25,367 nucleotides of DNA from a virus, in IMG/VR virus record IMGVR_UViG_3300008259_000450, positions 1 to 25,367 of that record. The stretch is one strand, 5' to 3'. Position 1 is the first letter of the stretch, and every line of letters starts with the position of its first letter. Below are positions 5,628-13,609 of the stretch, in pieces. The translations under genes and the position numbers were made by a program. The notes below the pieces were generated by a model, which made no database searches, was not told the DNA's origin, and saw only the letters and a list, made by a program, of their open reading frames with translations.

Positions 5628-5760
5628 GCGCGGACTTCCTGCCCTTGCGCGCCGTGGACAGGCTGGCCGCTACCGCCTGACGCTGGGGATAACCCTCACG
5701 CATCATCTTGCGGATGTTCTTGCTAATGGTCTTTTGGCTTCCGCCGAGTTTCAAAGGCAT
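5620..5760 (-). CDS. Conserved 46-aa basic phage protein (MPLKLGGSQKTIS type)
   Basis: 46 aa, starting MPLKLGGSQKTISKNIRKMM, then REGYPQRQAVAASLSTARKG. This is a familiar small phage family with the pattern MPLKxGxSQKTIxxNIRxxxxxGxPQKQAVAIAL...AR; its function is unknown. The protein is basic and probably helical. The start lies 3 nt after the stop of the 783-aa ejection-type protein with GAAAG upstream. It overlaps the next gene by 8 nt. Confidence 0.8.
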   Translation of the reverse strand: MPLKLGGSQKTISKNIRKMMREGYPQRQAVAASLSTARKGRKSARG

Positions 5761-5763
5761 CTT

Positions 5764-8115
5764 TCAATCCCTGAACATGCGCCGGAACCTTGCCGGCCCT
5801 ATGCCAAGCAATCCCGCTCCAGCAAATCCCGCAGCCGCTCCAGCCGCGCCAAACACTCGATCACGCCAACGCTGCATCACTGCTTGCGCTGCCTTGCGCG
5901 CATCCTCCGCATCCTTTGCAGCCTTGGCGCTGGATTTGAAGGCGTCGTCAACGGCCTGCATTTCCGTGACCAACCGCCCGTAGTCAGCGTCGCTCACTAA
6001 TTGCGCCCGACGCAAACGATCAATGGCCGGGCGAACCGCAGCAACCGTTTCTCCAGGGGCAGCGCGCTCAATATCAATTTGCGCAGTGCGTAAGTCGTTT
6101 TGAAGTTTGCGAGCGGTTTCTGGCTCTTGAGCGATCCGTTGCCGTTCTCTTGTCAGACGAGTTTCGGCTTCACGCGCGCGCTGCGATGAGGCGCGAGCAA
6201 TATCCTCGGCAGTTTCAAGACCGCTTACCGCAGCCTGCTGGCGGCTTTTCGCCGCAGAAATCAATGAGCGACTAGGTGCTGCGCGCATTTGCGCCGCCTC
6301 AATACCACGCACCGAAGCACGTGCTTCACGCACCGCAGTCTCGGCATTTTCCATGGCAGTTTGAGCGGTGCGACGCGCTGACCGGATATTGGAAAACTCG
6401 TCATACAAACCGAGTGAACGCAATGGGCGTTCGTTGGCCCGTAAAAACGCGCCTAATTGATCGACTGATGGAACGCGCCCCGCGCCGAACAATTCGCGGT
6501 TGAAGTACATTCTGGCAGCATTAACCAACTCAGGATCACGTGCGATTAACGCCTCAAACACGGGATAACCGCCGCGTGCCTTTGTCAGCATTTCGCCAAC
6601 AACATCAGCCGCAGACATCAATTCATTCTGCGTCCGAACGTCGCGGGAGAAAAGGCGACGCAAGGCGCCGCCAACTTGCATTTGTCGAAAATCAGCCGGT
6701 GAAGAAAGCCGCGCAAATGTTTCCAGGGCTTCCCCGTAAGGGCGATGCGCTTTAGTGGCAGCGTCCTTCACCATATCTGTGATTTTACTGATATGATGGA
6801 TAGCCGCCGCCGCATCACCCATCTGACCATTCTCGAACGTGATGCGTTTTGTTGACAAAATGCGATTCAAATACTTTCGCAAGCTGTCAGCCGCCTCCAC
6901 GCTCAAAGCGCGCATTGGCTCCTCTGCGCCTTCCTCCATGGTGGTCAACTGCTGACGGATGGCACGCAATGATGCAGCAATGGAAGGGTCACGTGTTTGC
7001 CGCAACGTCTGGTCAATGTACGCTTCAATTTGTGTGGTCGGAACAATCGGGTCAGCACCAGCACTAGCTATTGCTTTACCAAAGCCCGCCGAGCGTTCAC
7101 GCGCCTTTTCAAACTTTTCATTTAAGTCCCGAACAGTGCGGCGCAAACGATCACCAAAATCTGCTGCATCTTGCCCAGGGCGCGACAAAAACTCATTTTG
7201 CAAACGCTCTATCTCATTGGAAATACGCAGCTTTCTATCTTCTGCCGCAGCAATGCGCTCCAACGCTTCCGCCTTTGCCGACTCAACACTCTTGCCGGCA
7301 GCGCGCGCTTCTGCTTCAGCGGCGGCAACATCATCCTGCAAACGCCGCGTAACACGCCTACGCAATTCCTGAACCTCGGTTGGGTCCAACGCACGGTTTT
7401 GCGCACGCGCTTGAGCAACAGCATCACGCTCGGCAATTTGCTGCAACGCACTATCAATTTCGCTCAAACGCTTTTGTGCCGCAGCAGCCTGCGCTTGTGT
7501 TTGCTCGACGGTTTCAGTTATGCGGCCACTTGCCTCACGTTCAAGTCTAGCCGCACGCGCTTCAGCTTCCGACACAGAACGCTTTGCGGCTTCTTCCGCG
7601 CGGGTTACGGCACCAGTTGCTCTTGGCAGTCGAGATATAAGAGAAGGCAAACCAATACCAGTAGCCAATTCACCGGTAGTGCCCGCAAGTCCGGCCACTT
7701 CAGGGCTGGCGCCGGCACGCAATGCGCCTTGCTCGGCTGCTGCTCCAGCGGCGCCCGCTGTTGCGCCCAAAGCTGCACTAGACGAACGAGGGATGCGAGG
7801 TGCAGCCTCTGTCAAAATTTTACCCGCCGCCCTTACTGGCGCAAACGGCACCAACTGCATTCCACGCCCCAACATCCCTGCTGCTTCAGGCGCGAAAAAT
7901 CCCATAATACCGCCCTCAGTTGGGCGTCGAGTAAATGACTCAGTAAATGATTTGGCATCTTCAGCAGCCCTGCGTGCGCGCGGGCTTGGCCCGCCAGCGG
8001 GTTGCCGTTCTGGTCGCGCCTCTGGTGCCGGGGTTGTTGAAACAACGCCCCAATCATCTTGAGCCTGATTGGCTCGTGCTGGAGTGGTTTCTACAACGTC
8101 CCATTCGCTCGCCAT
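5764..8115 (-). CDS. Large coiled-coil ejection-type virion protein
   Basis: 783 aa, Ala-, Arg- and Glu-rich. The N-terminus carries a tandem motif: EWDVVETTPA (4-13) and DDWGVVSTTPA (20-30). Residues 65-170 are Gly/Ala-rich with weak hydrophobic stretches. Long coiled coils occupy about 165-330 and 580-750. The C-terminus is a Gly/Ala-rich hydrophobic segment (AAGAAAGFAGAGLLGIGPA) before a basic end. Podoviruses carry large helical proteins inside the head that are injected to form a channel (P22 gp7/16/20, T7 gp14-16); length, composition and place after the tail genes suggest that role. No lytic transglycosylase motif is visible. The ATG overlaps the previous stop as TAATG. Confidence 0.65.
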   Translation of the reverse strand: MASEWDVVETTPARANQAQDDWGVVSTTPAPEARPERQPAGGPSPRARRAAEDAKSFTESFTRRPTEGGIMGFFAPEAAGMLGRGMQLVPFAPVRAAGKILTEAAPRIPRSSSAALGATAGAAGAAAEQGALRAGASPEVAGLAGTTGELATGIGLPSLISRLPRATGAVTRAEEAAKRSVSEAEARAARLEREASGRITETVEQTQAQAAAAQKRLSEIDSALQQIAERDAVAQARAQNRALDPTEVQELRRRVTRRLQDDVAAAEAEARAAGKSVESAKAEALERIAAAEDRKLRISNEIERLQNEFLSRPGQDAADFGDRLRRTVRDLNEKFEKARERSAGFGKAIASAGADPIVPTTQIEAYIDQTLRQTRDPSIAASLRAIRQQLTTMEEGAEEPMRALSVEAADSLRKYLNRILSTKRITFENGQMGDAAAAIHHISKITDMVKDAATKAHRPYGEALETFARLSSPADFRQMQVGGALRRLFSRDVRTQNELMSAADVVGEMLTKARGGYPVFEALIARDPELVNAARMYFNRELFGAGRVPSVDQLGAFLRANERPLRSLGLYDEFSNIRSARRTAQTAMENAETAVREARASVRGIEAAQMRAAPSRSLISAAKSRQQAAVSGLETAEDIARASSQRAREAETRLTRERQRIAQEPETARKLQNDLRTAQIDIERAAPGETVAAVRPAIDRLRRAQLVSDADYGRLVTEMQAVDDAFKSSAKAAKDAEDARKAAQAVMQRWRDRVFGAAGAAAGFAGAGLLGIGPARFRRMFRD

Positions 8116-9878
8116 TATTCAACCCTCACAGGGGAACCATTTTGAATGCGCCACCTTTGCCCGTTACGGAAAGTGCGTTCTTGCCCCTCATTCATACCTT
8201 CAAAGGCAGACGCCGGCGGTTGAGAGGTTTGAGACTGCGAAGTCGGCGGTGCAGCAGGAGCCGGTTGCCCGCGTTCCGGCGGCATTAGACCACCCGACCT
8301 CACATACTCGCGCGCCTTGTCATTTACTGTTGCTTTGATTTGAGCAAGGCGATCATAGGAAATGCCATAACGGCGCATGGCCGCAATGTCATCATCCGCA
8401 AGACGCTGATAAACGGCTGGCGCAGATTCGGGAGTCAAGCCTTCAAGGCCAATAACACCCTTCTGCAAATTTAATTCTGTCACCAACATGCGACTGCCAC
8501 CTGACGCGGCAAGTGCGCGAGCGTTAATAACGTCAACCGCCAACTTTGCAATCTGACGCGCTTTTGTTACCGCATCTGCTGGCCCTTCTATTGTCTGATT
8601 ATCAATCGACGAACCAAACAACGAACTCACAAATGAACCAAAATTGGAACCCTGTTCATTCCCGCCATAACGTGACGGGTCCAAAATTTCCAAACGCCGA
8701 ATAATTCTTGAAGCCAAACCCGCTGCTTGTGGATTGCGGCGCACTTCCTCCGCCAAACGGCTACTTAATTCCGCTGACTCAATACGCGACGTAACTGCTG
8801 GAATTTCTCGCGTTCCCAGGTTTTCCACTTCTTCCGGGGTCATGTAATCTTCAAGCAATCGGATTTGACCACGAACGTCAGCGCGTTGCCGCGCCATAGT
8901 GGCACCACCCGGCGTTGTCGCTGATCGTGGCGGTGGCGCCTCAACTGCTTGTCCATTTTGCATCAACAGTGAACCATCCCGCTGCGCGTAATAATAGCGT
9001 GTGGTTCCATCTGCTTGACGTTGAGGCACTACAATCGGAGCCTGATTACCAACTTGGCCGCGATAACGCTCAAGCTGCATGTTGGTGTTTTGAAGGCTCT
9101 GCAAGAAACTCAACATCCCTTGCATACCTTGGCGCGAAGCCGCCGCACCAGCGATAGAAACACCATAACGCGCAGCAACCTCACGCGCACGCGCAATCCC
9201 GGCATCCATGTCAGTCTTAGCTAGATCAAGCGCGTCCTTGAACTCACGCTCTAACGCTTGGTTCTGCGCCTGCACACGCCGCATTTCGACATCAAAATTC
9301 TGCCTCTCACGGTTGTAAAGGTCCGACCTACCCTGACGCCAACCCTGCAACATGCCGCTCATGGCGTTCATCGCGCCGACGGCAGACCGCTTACCCGCAG
9401 TGCCGGTCATCGCCGCCGTCACACCCAACAAACCAAACAGGGTGCCGATAGACAGGGCGTTTTCTTGCGTCGGCACAAAGTCAGGCGTCTGCACATAACG
9501 CTCGCGCATACGCGCCAATTCTTGCCGCTGCGTTGCGGCATAACCCTCACGCGCCTCGCGTTCACCGCGTGCCAAAGCTAGGTCGCGTTGCGCGGCTGCT
9601 CCGCCCGTGCCGTCACGCTGCATACGCTGCAACAACTCGTACTGCGCCTCGGCCCCTGCCCGCATACTTTCGGGCAACTGCTCTACCGCAGCCGCAATGG
9701 TTGGGTCGCTAATGCGTGACTGACGCGGGGGCCTTGGCGTTGGTGCTGACGGCACGCGTTCAGACGGAGGCACGCGAAACTCTGGCGGCACACCGGCTGT
9801 CCTTGCGGCACGCGCCTGATATTCAGTGTCGAGGTCCGCTAGATTGTCTTCAACCGGAGCGTTTAAAACTTCAACCAT
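8115..9878 (-). CDS. Ejection-type virion protein with hydrophobic segment
   Basis: 587 aa. Residues 1-60 are Pro/Arg-rich and probably disordered (RVPPSERVPSAPTPRPPRQS). Residues 60-140 are helical. A hydrophobic stretch at about 143-165 (ALSIGTLFGLLGVTAAMTG) could insert in a membrane. Coiled coil follows (about 185-235, FDVEMRRVQAQNQALEREFK). The C-terminal 100 residues are Pro/Gln-rich and end in GQRWRIQNGSPVRVE, a small beta element common at the end of phage structural proteins. ATG at 9878 has GAGGT upstream. It lies between two other large Ala-rich proteins, as expected for a set of injected core proteins. The family is not named; the role is inferred. Confidence 0.62.
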   Translation of the reverse strand: MVEVLNAPVEDNLADLDTEYQARAARTAGVPPEFRVPPSERVPSAPTPRPPRQSRISDPTIAAAVEQLPESMRAGAEAQYELLQRMQRDGTGGAAAQRDLALARGEREAREGYAATQRQELARMRERYVQTPDFVPTQENALSIGTLFGLLGVTAAMTGTAGKRSAVGAMNAMSGMLQGWRQGRSDLYNRERQNFDVEMRRVQAQNQALEREFKDALDLAKTDMDAGIARAREVAARYGVSIAGAAASRQGMQGMLSFLQSLQNTNMQLERYRGQVGNQAPIVVPQRQADGTTRYYYAQRDGSLLMQNGQAVEAPPPRSATTPGGATMARQRADVRGQIRLLEDYMTPEEVENLGTREIPAVTSRIESAELSSRLAEEVRRNPQAAGLASRIIRRLEILDPSRYGGNEQGSNFGSFVSSLFGSSIDNQTIEGPADAVTKARQIAKLAVDVINARALAASGGSRMLVTELNLQKGVIGLEGLTPESAPAVYQRLADDDIAAMRRYGISYDRLAQIKATVNDKAREYVRSGGLMPPERGQPAPAAPPTSQSQTSQPPASAFEGMNEGQERTFRNGQRWRIQNGSPVRVE

Positions 9879-9881
9879 GAC

Positions 9882-10913
9882 TTACCTCGCTTGTGTCGCC
9901 GCCGACATGCTTGAAACAACCGGGCCAGCTAAAGTGTTGGCAAGGTTAGTGAAGAAGTTTGTGCTCGCCTGATTCAGCGCCTGATCCGCCTGCATCCCGG
10001 TCTGGATAGCGCCACGCATGTACTGATCACCAATGTTGGCAACACGCAAGCCAAGGTTCATCTGGTTAGTCAGAAGCTGTGAGCGCAACCGCTCCAGGGT
10101 TGCCGTTGCCTGCACAACCCCGACGCCACCCGTGCGGGACGCCTGTTGAGCAATCCTAGCCTGCGCCGCTTGATAGGCTTGAGCAGAAGCGGGCGACAAC
10201 TCACCGCGCTTTGCTTGATCCATAAGGGTGCGGCCCTCTTGCTGATACGGAGCCGCCATAGCCGCTAAATCTTGCCGGGTACGCTTTGCTGCACCAGCAC
10301 CGCGCATTTGCATCAAACCACCAAGACCAGCGCCGCCAAGGCCCAAGCCTAAACGTGCGAGCGTTGCCGGGTCTTGAAGCTGCTTGCCAAGGCTAGTCGT
10401 TAGACGATCCACAAAACCGCGCTGTGGGCCGGCTTCCTGCCGCGCAGTCTCTATTTCGCCTGGAGTCAGGTCGGGATAAGCCGGGGCAGGCCCACGGAAC
10501 TCCGCCGGAGTAATTGGCATTTGACCGCCAGGACCAGCCGCAGGCGCCGACAGAAAATCTACCCCAGGTTGAAATGACGCTTCACCACCGCCGCCAGGAA
10601 CTAATTCCTGAGTAAATGCGCCTTCGCTATACACAGGGCTTGTGTAAGCATCATAACTTGATCCTGCGTCAAATGCCTGGGCCGGGGCTTCAGCAAAGGA
10701 CGCAAAATCCAACTCCTCGAACTCGGGCAAGCCCGTGTCAGGATTGGTTGTGCCGCTACCACCTTGCTGCTTGAGCATACGCGCTTCACGCGGGGTGATG
10801 TGCGCAAGCACCGTGTCTCTCCCTCGGCCCCGAGAGCGCAAGATTTGAGCCATCGCCTTGAGGTCAAGGTCGCCCATGGCATCAGTGCGTAGAACCTTGG
10901 AGAGAATTTCCAT
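9882..10913 (-). CDS. Ejection-type protein with 'HITP-EA-GGSGT-TGLPEF' motif
   Basis: 343 aa, starting MEILSKVLRTDAMGDLDLKA. Residues 29-65 contain GRGRDTVLAHITPREARMLK and GGSGTTNPDTGLPEF, a conserved block I have seen in many phage virion proteins. A disordered acidic and aromatic stretch with FTQELVP (100-106) follows. A Gly-rich hydrophobic patch (about 195-215) and long helices with Ala/Gln (AQAYQAAQARIAQQASR) lead to the C-terminus. It resembles the smaller of the P22-type ejection proteins in size. ATG at 10913 overlaps the stop of the next upstream gene (TGATG) and has AGGA 8 nt before it; the longer in-frame start at 10961 lies inside that gene. Confidence 0.62.
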   Translation of the reverse strand: MEILSKVLRTDAMGDLDLKAMAQILRSRGRGRDTVLAHITPREARMLKQQGGSGTTNPDTGLPEFEELDFASFAEAPAQAFDAGSSYDAYTSPVYSEGAFTQELVPGGGGEASFQPGVDFLSAPAAGPGGQMPITPAEFRGPAPAYPDLTPGEIETARQEAGPQRGFVDRLTTSLGKQLQDPATLARLGLGLGGAGLGGLMQMRGAGAAKRTRQDLAAMAAPYQQEGRTLMDQAKRGELSPASAQAYQAAQARIAQQASRTGGVGVVQATATLERLRSQLLTNQMNLGLRVANIGDQYMRGAIQTGMQADQALNQASTNFFTNLANTLAGPVVSSMSAATQAR

Positions 10914-12559
10914 CACAGCAATCCTAGAGCATCGGCAAGCCGTAGCGTTGCCTCGTTCCAAACCTGATTCTTATTACCAAACCTCGACAGGATTACGCCA
11001 GAAGTCGCAGGGTCGAGGCCGGCAGACAATACGGGCTGCGACGCCGCCTGACGCTGGACCGTGGGCGCAATGCGCGGATCGGTGACAATCGGGCTGATGC
11101 GCACTTGCTCCTCGCGGCGCCTACCGGGCGGTTGGGTAACATCCCGCCTGCCTGTAGTCTCGCCACCGCCAGTAGTACCGCCTGTCGTGCTTGTGCTGGT
11201 TGACGTTCCGCCGCCCGCTTCGGCACCTCCGCCGCCTCCGCCACCACCACCGCCAGAACCACCGCCCTGCCCGAAAGAGGTAAGGGTAGTGCCAGGACCA
11301 GAGGTCGCGCCAATGAGTGTAGTATTTCCAAAGCCTGTGCCGGCCATACCAGTACCAGTACCTGTGCCCGTGCCTGTTCCGGTAACGCCTGTGCCTGTGC
11401 CTGTACCAGTGCCGGTAACGCCTGTGCCCGTACCAATAGTGCCAGTGCTGGTAACGCCCGTTTTATCGCCGCCAAAAGTTGTCAGCACATTGTCGCCCGT
11501 TGCGGTCTTGTCACCGCCAAATGGCAACAAACCCGTCGTTTCTAGTATCGCTCTGTCGGCTTCTGTGACGCCACCGGCACCGAAAGGCACAACTGTTTTG
11601 CTGCCGCCCACACCTTGCTCGGCGCCAAATGTGAACAAGTCGCGCAAAACATTAGCAGACTCAGAAGCGCCACGTTCATATTCTGCCGCACCAGCGCCCT
11701 CATCCGGCACAATCTCTTGCGTAAATGTTCCGCTTTTGGGGGTAGTCTCATAATCACCAATAACTTCAACATCTTGGTCGCCGCCAAACTCGCCAGCACC
11801 CTCATCAATTTGACCCGGACCGCCATTACCGCCAATTTCGGCGCTCAAAGGCGTAGTCAAGTATTGTGCGGCGTTAAAACGCGCTGCGGCTGCGGCGTCA
11901 CCAGCCGACGCGCCAGCAATCATGTTGTTCAAAGTTTGCTCTGGCGAGGCGCCCGCTGCCATTTCGCCGGTCCAATACGCCAAACCAGCGGCTTCGGGAG
12001 GGCGCCCAAACAATGCTTGGTAAGCGTTTTCCACAAACTGTTCGTTGGAAACAGGTTGCCCGCTAGCAGTGCCTGCCAAAGCGCCGGCGAGTTGGCCACG
12101 CTCTTGTGCGTTCAACGCCTGCGCACCAGTTGGCGCAGCAGTACCAGTACCAAAAAGAGTGTTGGCAAGATCAGTTACATACGGTCTAGCAATGGAACCA
12201 ACCAAACCAGAACCAGCCCCGGTCAACGCGCCAGTGGCAACATCACCGCCGGTCACAGCCGCCGAACCGCCACCCGCCAAAGCACCGCCAACAGTGCCGG
12301 CCACAATGTTGCGCGTGTCACCAGCCGCTACGCCAGAATAATTCAAACCGGCTGTGACCAAAGGCGTCGCAGCGCCAGTAATAGCGCCAACCGCTGCCCA
12401 CTCGCCAATGTTTTGATCCTGTACGGCAGCGCCGGTTGCGAACGCCGTTCCACCTTTAGACGCTTCGACCACTGCTTTTGTTAGATCGGCATCAACCGAA
12501 CCAGCGACAGTGCTCAAACCCAATTCCGCAGCAAGCTCACCACCAGCACCAGCGCCCAC
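10913..12559 (-). CDS. Gly/Thr-rich ejection-type protein with DUF4214-like domain (main frame)
   Basis: 548 aa from GTG at 12559, but the frame is open without a start back to 12769, and the natural 5' end appears to be the separate frame at 12613-12786. Residues 1-165 are Gly/Ala-rich hydrophobic repeats. Residues 172-222 (EQFVENAYQALFGRPPEAAG, LAYWTGEMAAGAS) look like a DUF4214 domain, known from large secreted and surface proteins. FTQEIVP recurs at 279-285, as in the next gene. Residues 371-408 are Thr-Gly dipeptide repeats and 432-445 a poly-Gly run. The C-terminus is charged and folded-looking (SRFGNKNQVWNEATLRLADA). It probably belongs to the injected core proteins. Confidence 0.6.
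   Translation of the reverse strand: MGAGAGGELAAELGLSTVAGSVDADLTKAVVEASKGGTAFATGAAVQDQNIGEWAAVGAITGAATPLVTAGLNYSGVAAGDTRNIVAGTVGGALAGGGSAAVTGGDVATGALTGAGSGLVGSIARPYVTDLANTLFGTGTAAPTGAQALNAQERGQLAGALAGTASGQPVSNEQFVENAYQALFGRPPEAAGLAYWTGEMAAGASPEQTLNNMIAGASAGDAAAAARFNAAQYLTTPLSAEIGGNGGPGQIDEGAGEFGGDQDVEVIGDYETTPKSGTFTQEIVPDEGAGAAEYERGASESANVLRDLFTFGAEQGVGGSKTVVPFGAGGVTEADRAILETTGLLPFGGDKTATGDNVLTTFGGDKTGVTSTGTIGTGTGVTGTGTGTGTGVTGTGTGTGTGTGMAGTGFGNTTLIGATSGPGTTLTSFGQGGGSGGGGGGGGGGAEAGGGTSTSTSTTGGTTGGGETTGRRDVTQPPGRRREEQVRISPIVTDPRIAPTVQRQAASQPVLSAGLDPATSGVILSRFGNKNQVWNEATLRLADALGLL
11336..11449 (-). repeat. Thr-Gly coding hexanucleotide-like repeats
   Basis: Degenerate six-base units (GGCACA, GGTACT, GGCACG and similar on the coding strand) encode runs of Gly-Thr interrupted by GVT. 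Because the unit is six bases, changes in copy number would keep the frame and simply lengthen or shorten the linker. Confidence 0.75.
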
Positions 12560-12612
12560 TATGCCGGCGCCGCCTGATAAGGCACCAACAGCACCGCCAG
12601 TTAAAGCGCCTT

Positions 12613-12786
12613 CTAATATATCATCGCCAACAAGACAGCACTGCCAATAATCGTTGTTGTTGCCGCCGCGCCAGTAAGAGTTGCCCCAACAACCGTGGCA
12701 GCGCCCGCAGCCGCCAAACCGCCAGTAGCTACAGTCGCAACAATCGCAACGCCAATAACGACCGTTTCTTCAACACTGCCGCCCAT
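12613..12786 (-). CDS. 5' part of the Gly/Thr-rich protein gene, frame broken (57 aa)
   Basis: 57 aa, MGGSVEETVVIGVAIVATVA, then Gly/Ala/Thr-rich hydrophobic sequence ending in LLAMIY and TAG at 12615-12613. The ATG overlaps the preceding stop as TAATG, the junction expected for the next gene of the cluster. The same kind of sequence continues without a break in the -1 frame (GDDILEGALTGGAVGALSGG) into the 548-aa protein. A single extra base near 12626 would restore one continuous gene. No classic X-XXY-YYZ slippery site is seen, so an indel mutation or assembly error is more likely than programmed shifting. It could also be a true small hydrophobic protein. Confidence 0.5.
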   Translation of the reverse strand: MGGSVEETVVIGVAIVATVATGGLAAAGAATVVGATLTGAAATTTIIGSAVLLAMIY

Positions 12787-13265
12787 TAGAGTGTTGCCTC
12801 CACCAGATAAACAGGTTTCATTTTACGGTTAATCAACTGCATATCCTGACGTATTTCGCCCTGAATACCGTTGCGTTTCTGCATCTGCAACAGCAAATTT
12901 GCCATCGCTTTGTCTTCAATAATTGTTGTGAAACCGCGATAGCCCAATTCACGCAAAGTATTGGGCAACACCATCATGCGCTTCGCTGTTTCGCTGAATG
13001 GCTCGGCTGAAAACATGTGGATTTCTACAATACCCTCAGGCAACATTTCGCCACGGCTGTTGTACCGAAACACCAAAAAAACCGTGTTGCCAATTTGAAC
13101 GGGTTTTGCCACGCCACCTTTAATTAACTTAGCAAGGTTCTCAATAAAGGCATCAACCCTCTGCCTGTCGCCTAATTGATTCATTAGGGTTTCACGCAAA
13201 ACAGTTACCGTGTCTTTGCCTCTGACGGGGCTACGCCCGCGCGGTTGTGCCAATGCTTGTGACAT
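12786..13265 (-). CDS. Unknown 159-aa protein, possibly GNAT-like fold
   Basis: 159 aa. After a basic N-terminus (LAQPRGRSPVRGKD) the sequence alternates strands and helices: TVFLVFRYNS (61-70), GIVEIHMFSAE (78-88), FSETAKRMMVLPNTLRELGY (90-109), RGFTTIIEDKAM (110-121), LLLQMQKRNG (124-133). Strand-strand-helix-strand-helix order and the motif around FTTIIED...RNGIQGEIR recall small acetyltransferase-like proteins such as the T7 internal virion protein gp13. The resemblance is structural impression only; no acetyl-CoA loop is clear. ATG at 13265 gives a TGATG overlap with the previous gene. It lies just before the ejection-type proteins. Confidence 0.6.
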   Translation of the reverse strand: MSQALAQPRGRSPVRGKDTVTVLRETLMNQLGDRQRVDAFIENLAKLIKGGVAKPVQIGNTVFLVFRYNSRGEMLPEGIVEIHMFSAEPFSETAKRMMVLPNTLRELGYRGFTTIIEDKAMANLLLQMQKRNGIQGEIRQDMQLINRKMKPVYLVEATL

Positions 13266-13606
13266 CACGTAAGCCCCAATCTCTCCGCTATCTGCTGGTG
13301 AATAGTCAGGTGCAGCGATAGCCAGTTGTAAAACTCCTCCTCCTTATCCCACGCATCGTCTTGGAGGTTGAACGGATTGGTCAGGTCCAACAACGAAGCA
13401 AAAGCCTGATGCTCTACCTGATGCGCCTGCAACCAATCGTCCAAATTTGCGGGATCGGCATTAGCCAAAGGATACGCCGGAACTACTATCCCTTGCGAGT
13501 AAAAAACTTCTCTGAACGTCTTGTGCTGGACAAAATTAGCAAAAAGCATTTCGTCCAGACCGTCCAAGTCGCCAAACTTAACATCGCTAAGGGAGTCAAA
13601 ATCCAT
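13265..13606 (-). CDS. Conserved His-rich helical phage protein, unknown
   Basis: 113 aa, acidic and helical: FGDLDGLDEMLFANFVQHKT, AYPLANADPANLDDWLQAHQ, VEHQAFASLL, FYNWLSLHLTIHQQIAERLG. Histidines are placed as H28, H62-x3-H66 and H99-x3-H103 on predicted helices, which could form a metal site in a helical bundle. I recall similar proteins (LDDWLQxHQxEH...NPFNL...HLxIHQQIA) in other phages near tail and ejection genes, without known function. It is separated from the fibre gene by 3 nt and overlaps the next gene as TGATG. Confidence 0.7.
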   Translation of the reverse strand: MDFDSLSDVKFGDLDGLDEMLFANFVQHKTFREVFYSQGIVVPAYPLANADPANLDDWLQAHQVEHQAFASLLDLTNPFNLQDDAWDKEEEFYNWLSLHLTIHQQIAERLGLT

Positions 13607-13609
13607 CGG

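Noticed and set aside
7171-7938. 255-aa + strand open frame
   Set aside because: It is antisense to the 783-aa coiled-coil gene; its Cys/Arg/Ser-rich sequence has no recognisable fold and no ribosome-binding site fits.
11615-12484. 289-aa + strand open frame
   Set aside because: It is a shadow of the Gly/Ala/Thr-rich gene on the other strand; such low-complexity genes leave long antisense frames open.
12613-12786. Programmed -1 frameshift as in tail-assembly chaperone genes
   Set aside because: No X-XXY-YYZ heptamer in the right phase was found in the overlap, and the gene is not a tape-measure-linked chaperone; an indel explains it more simply.
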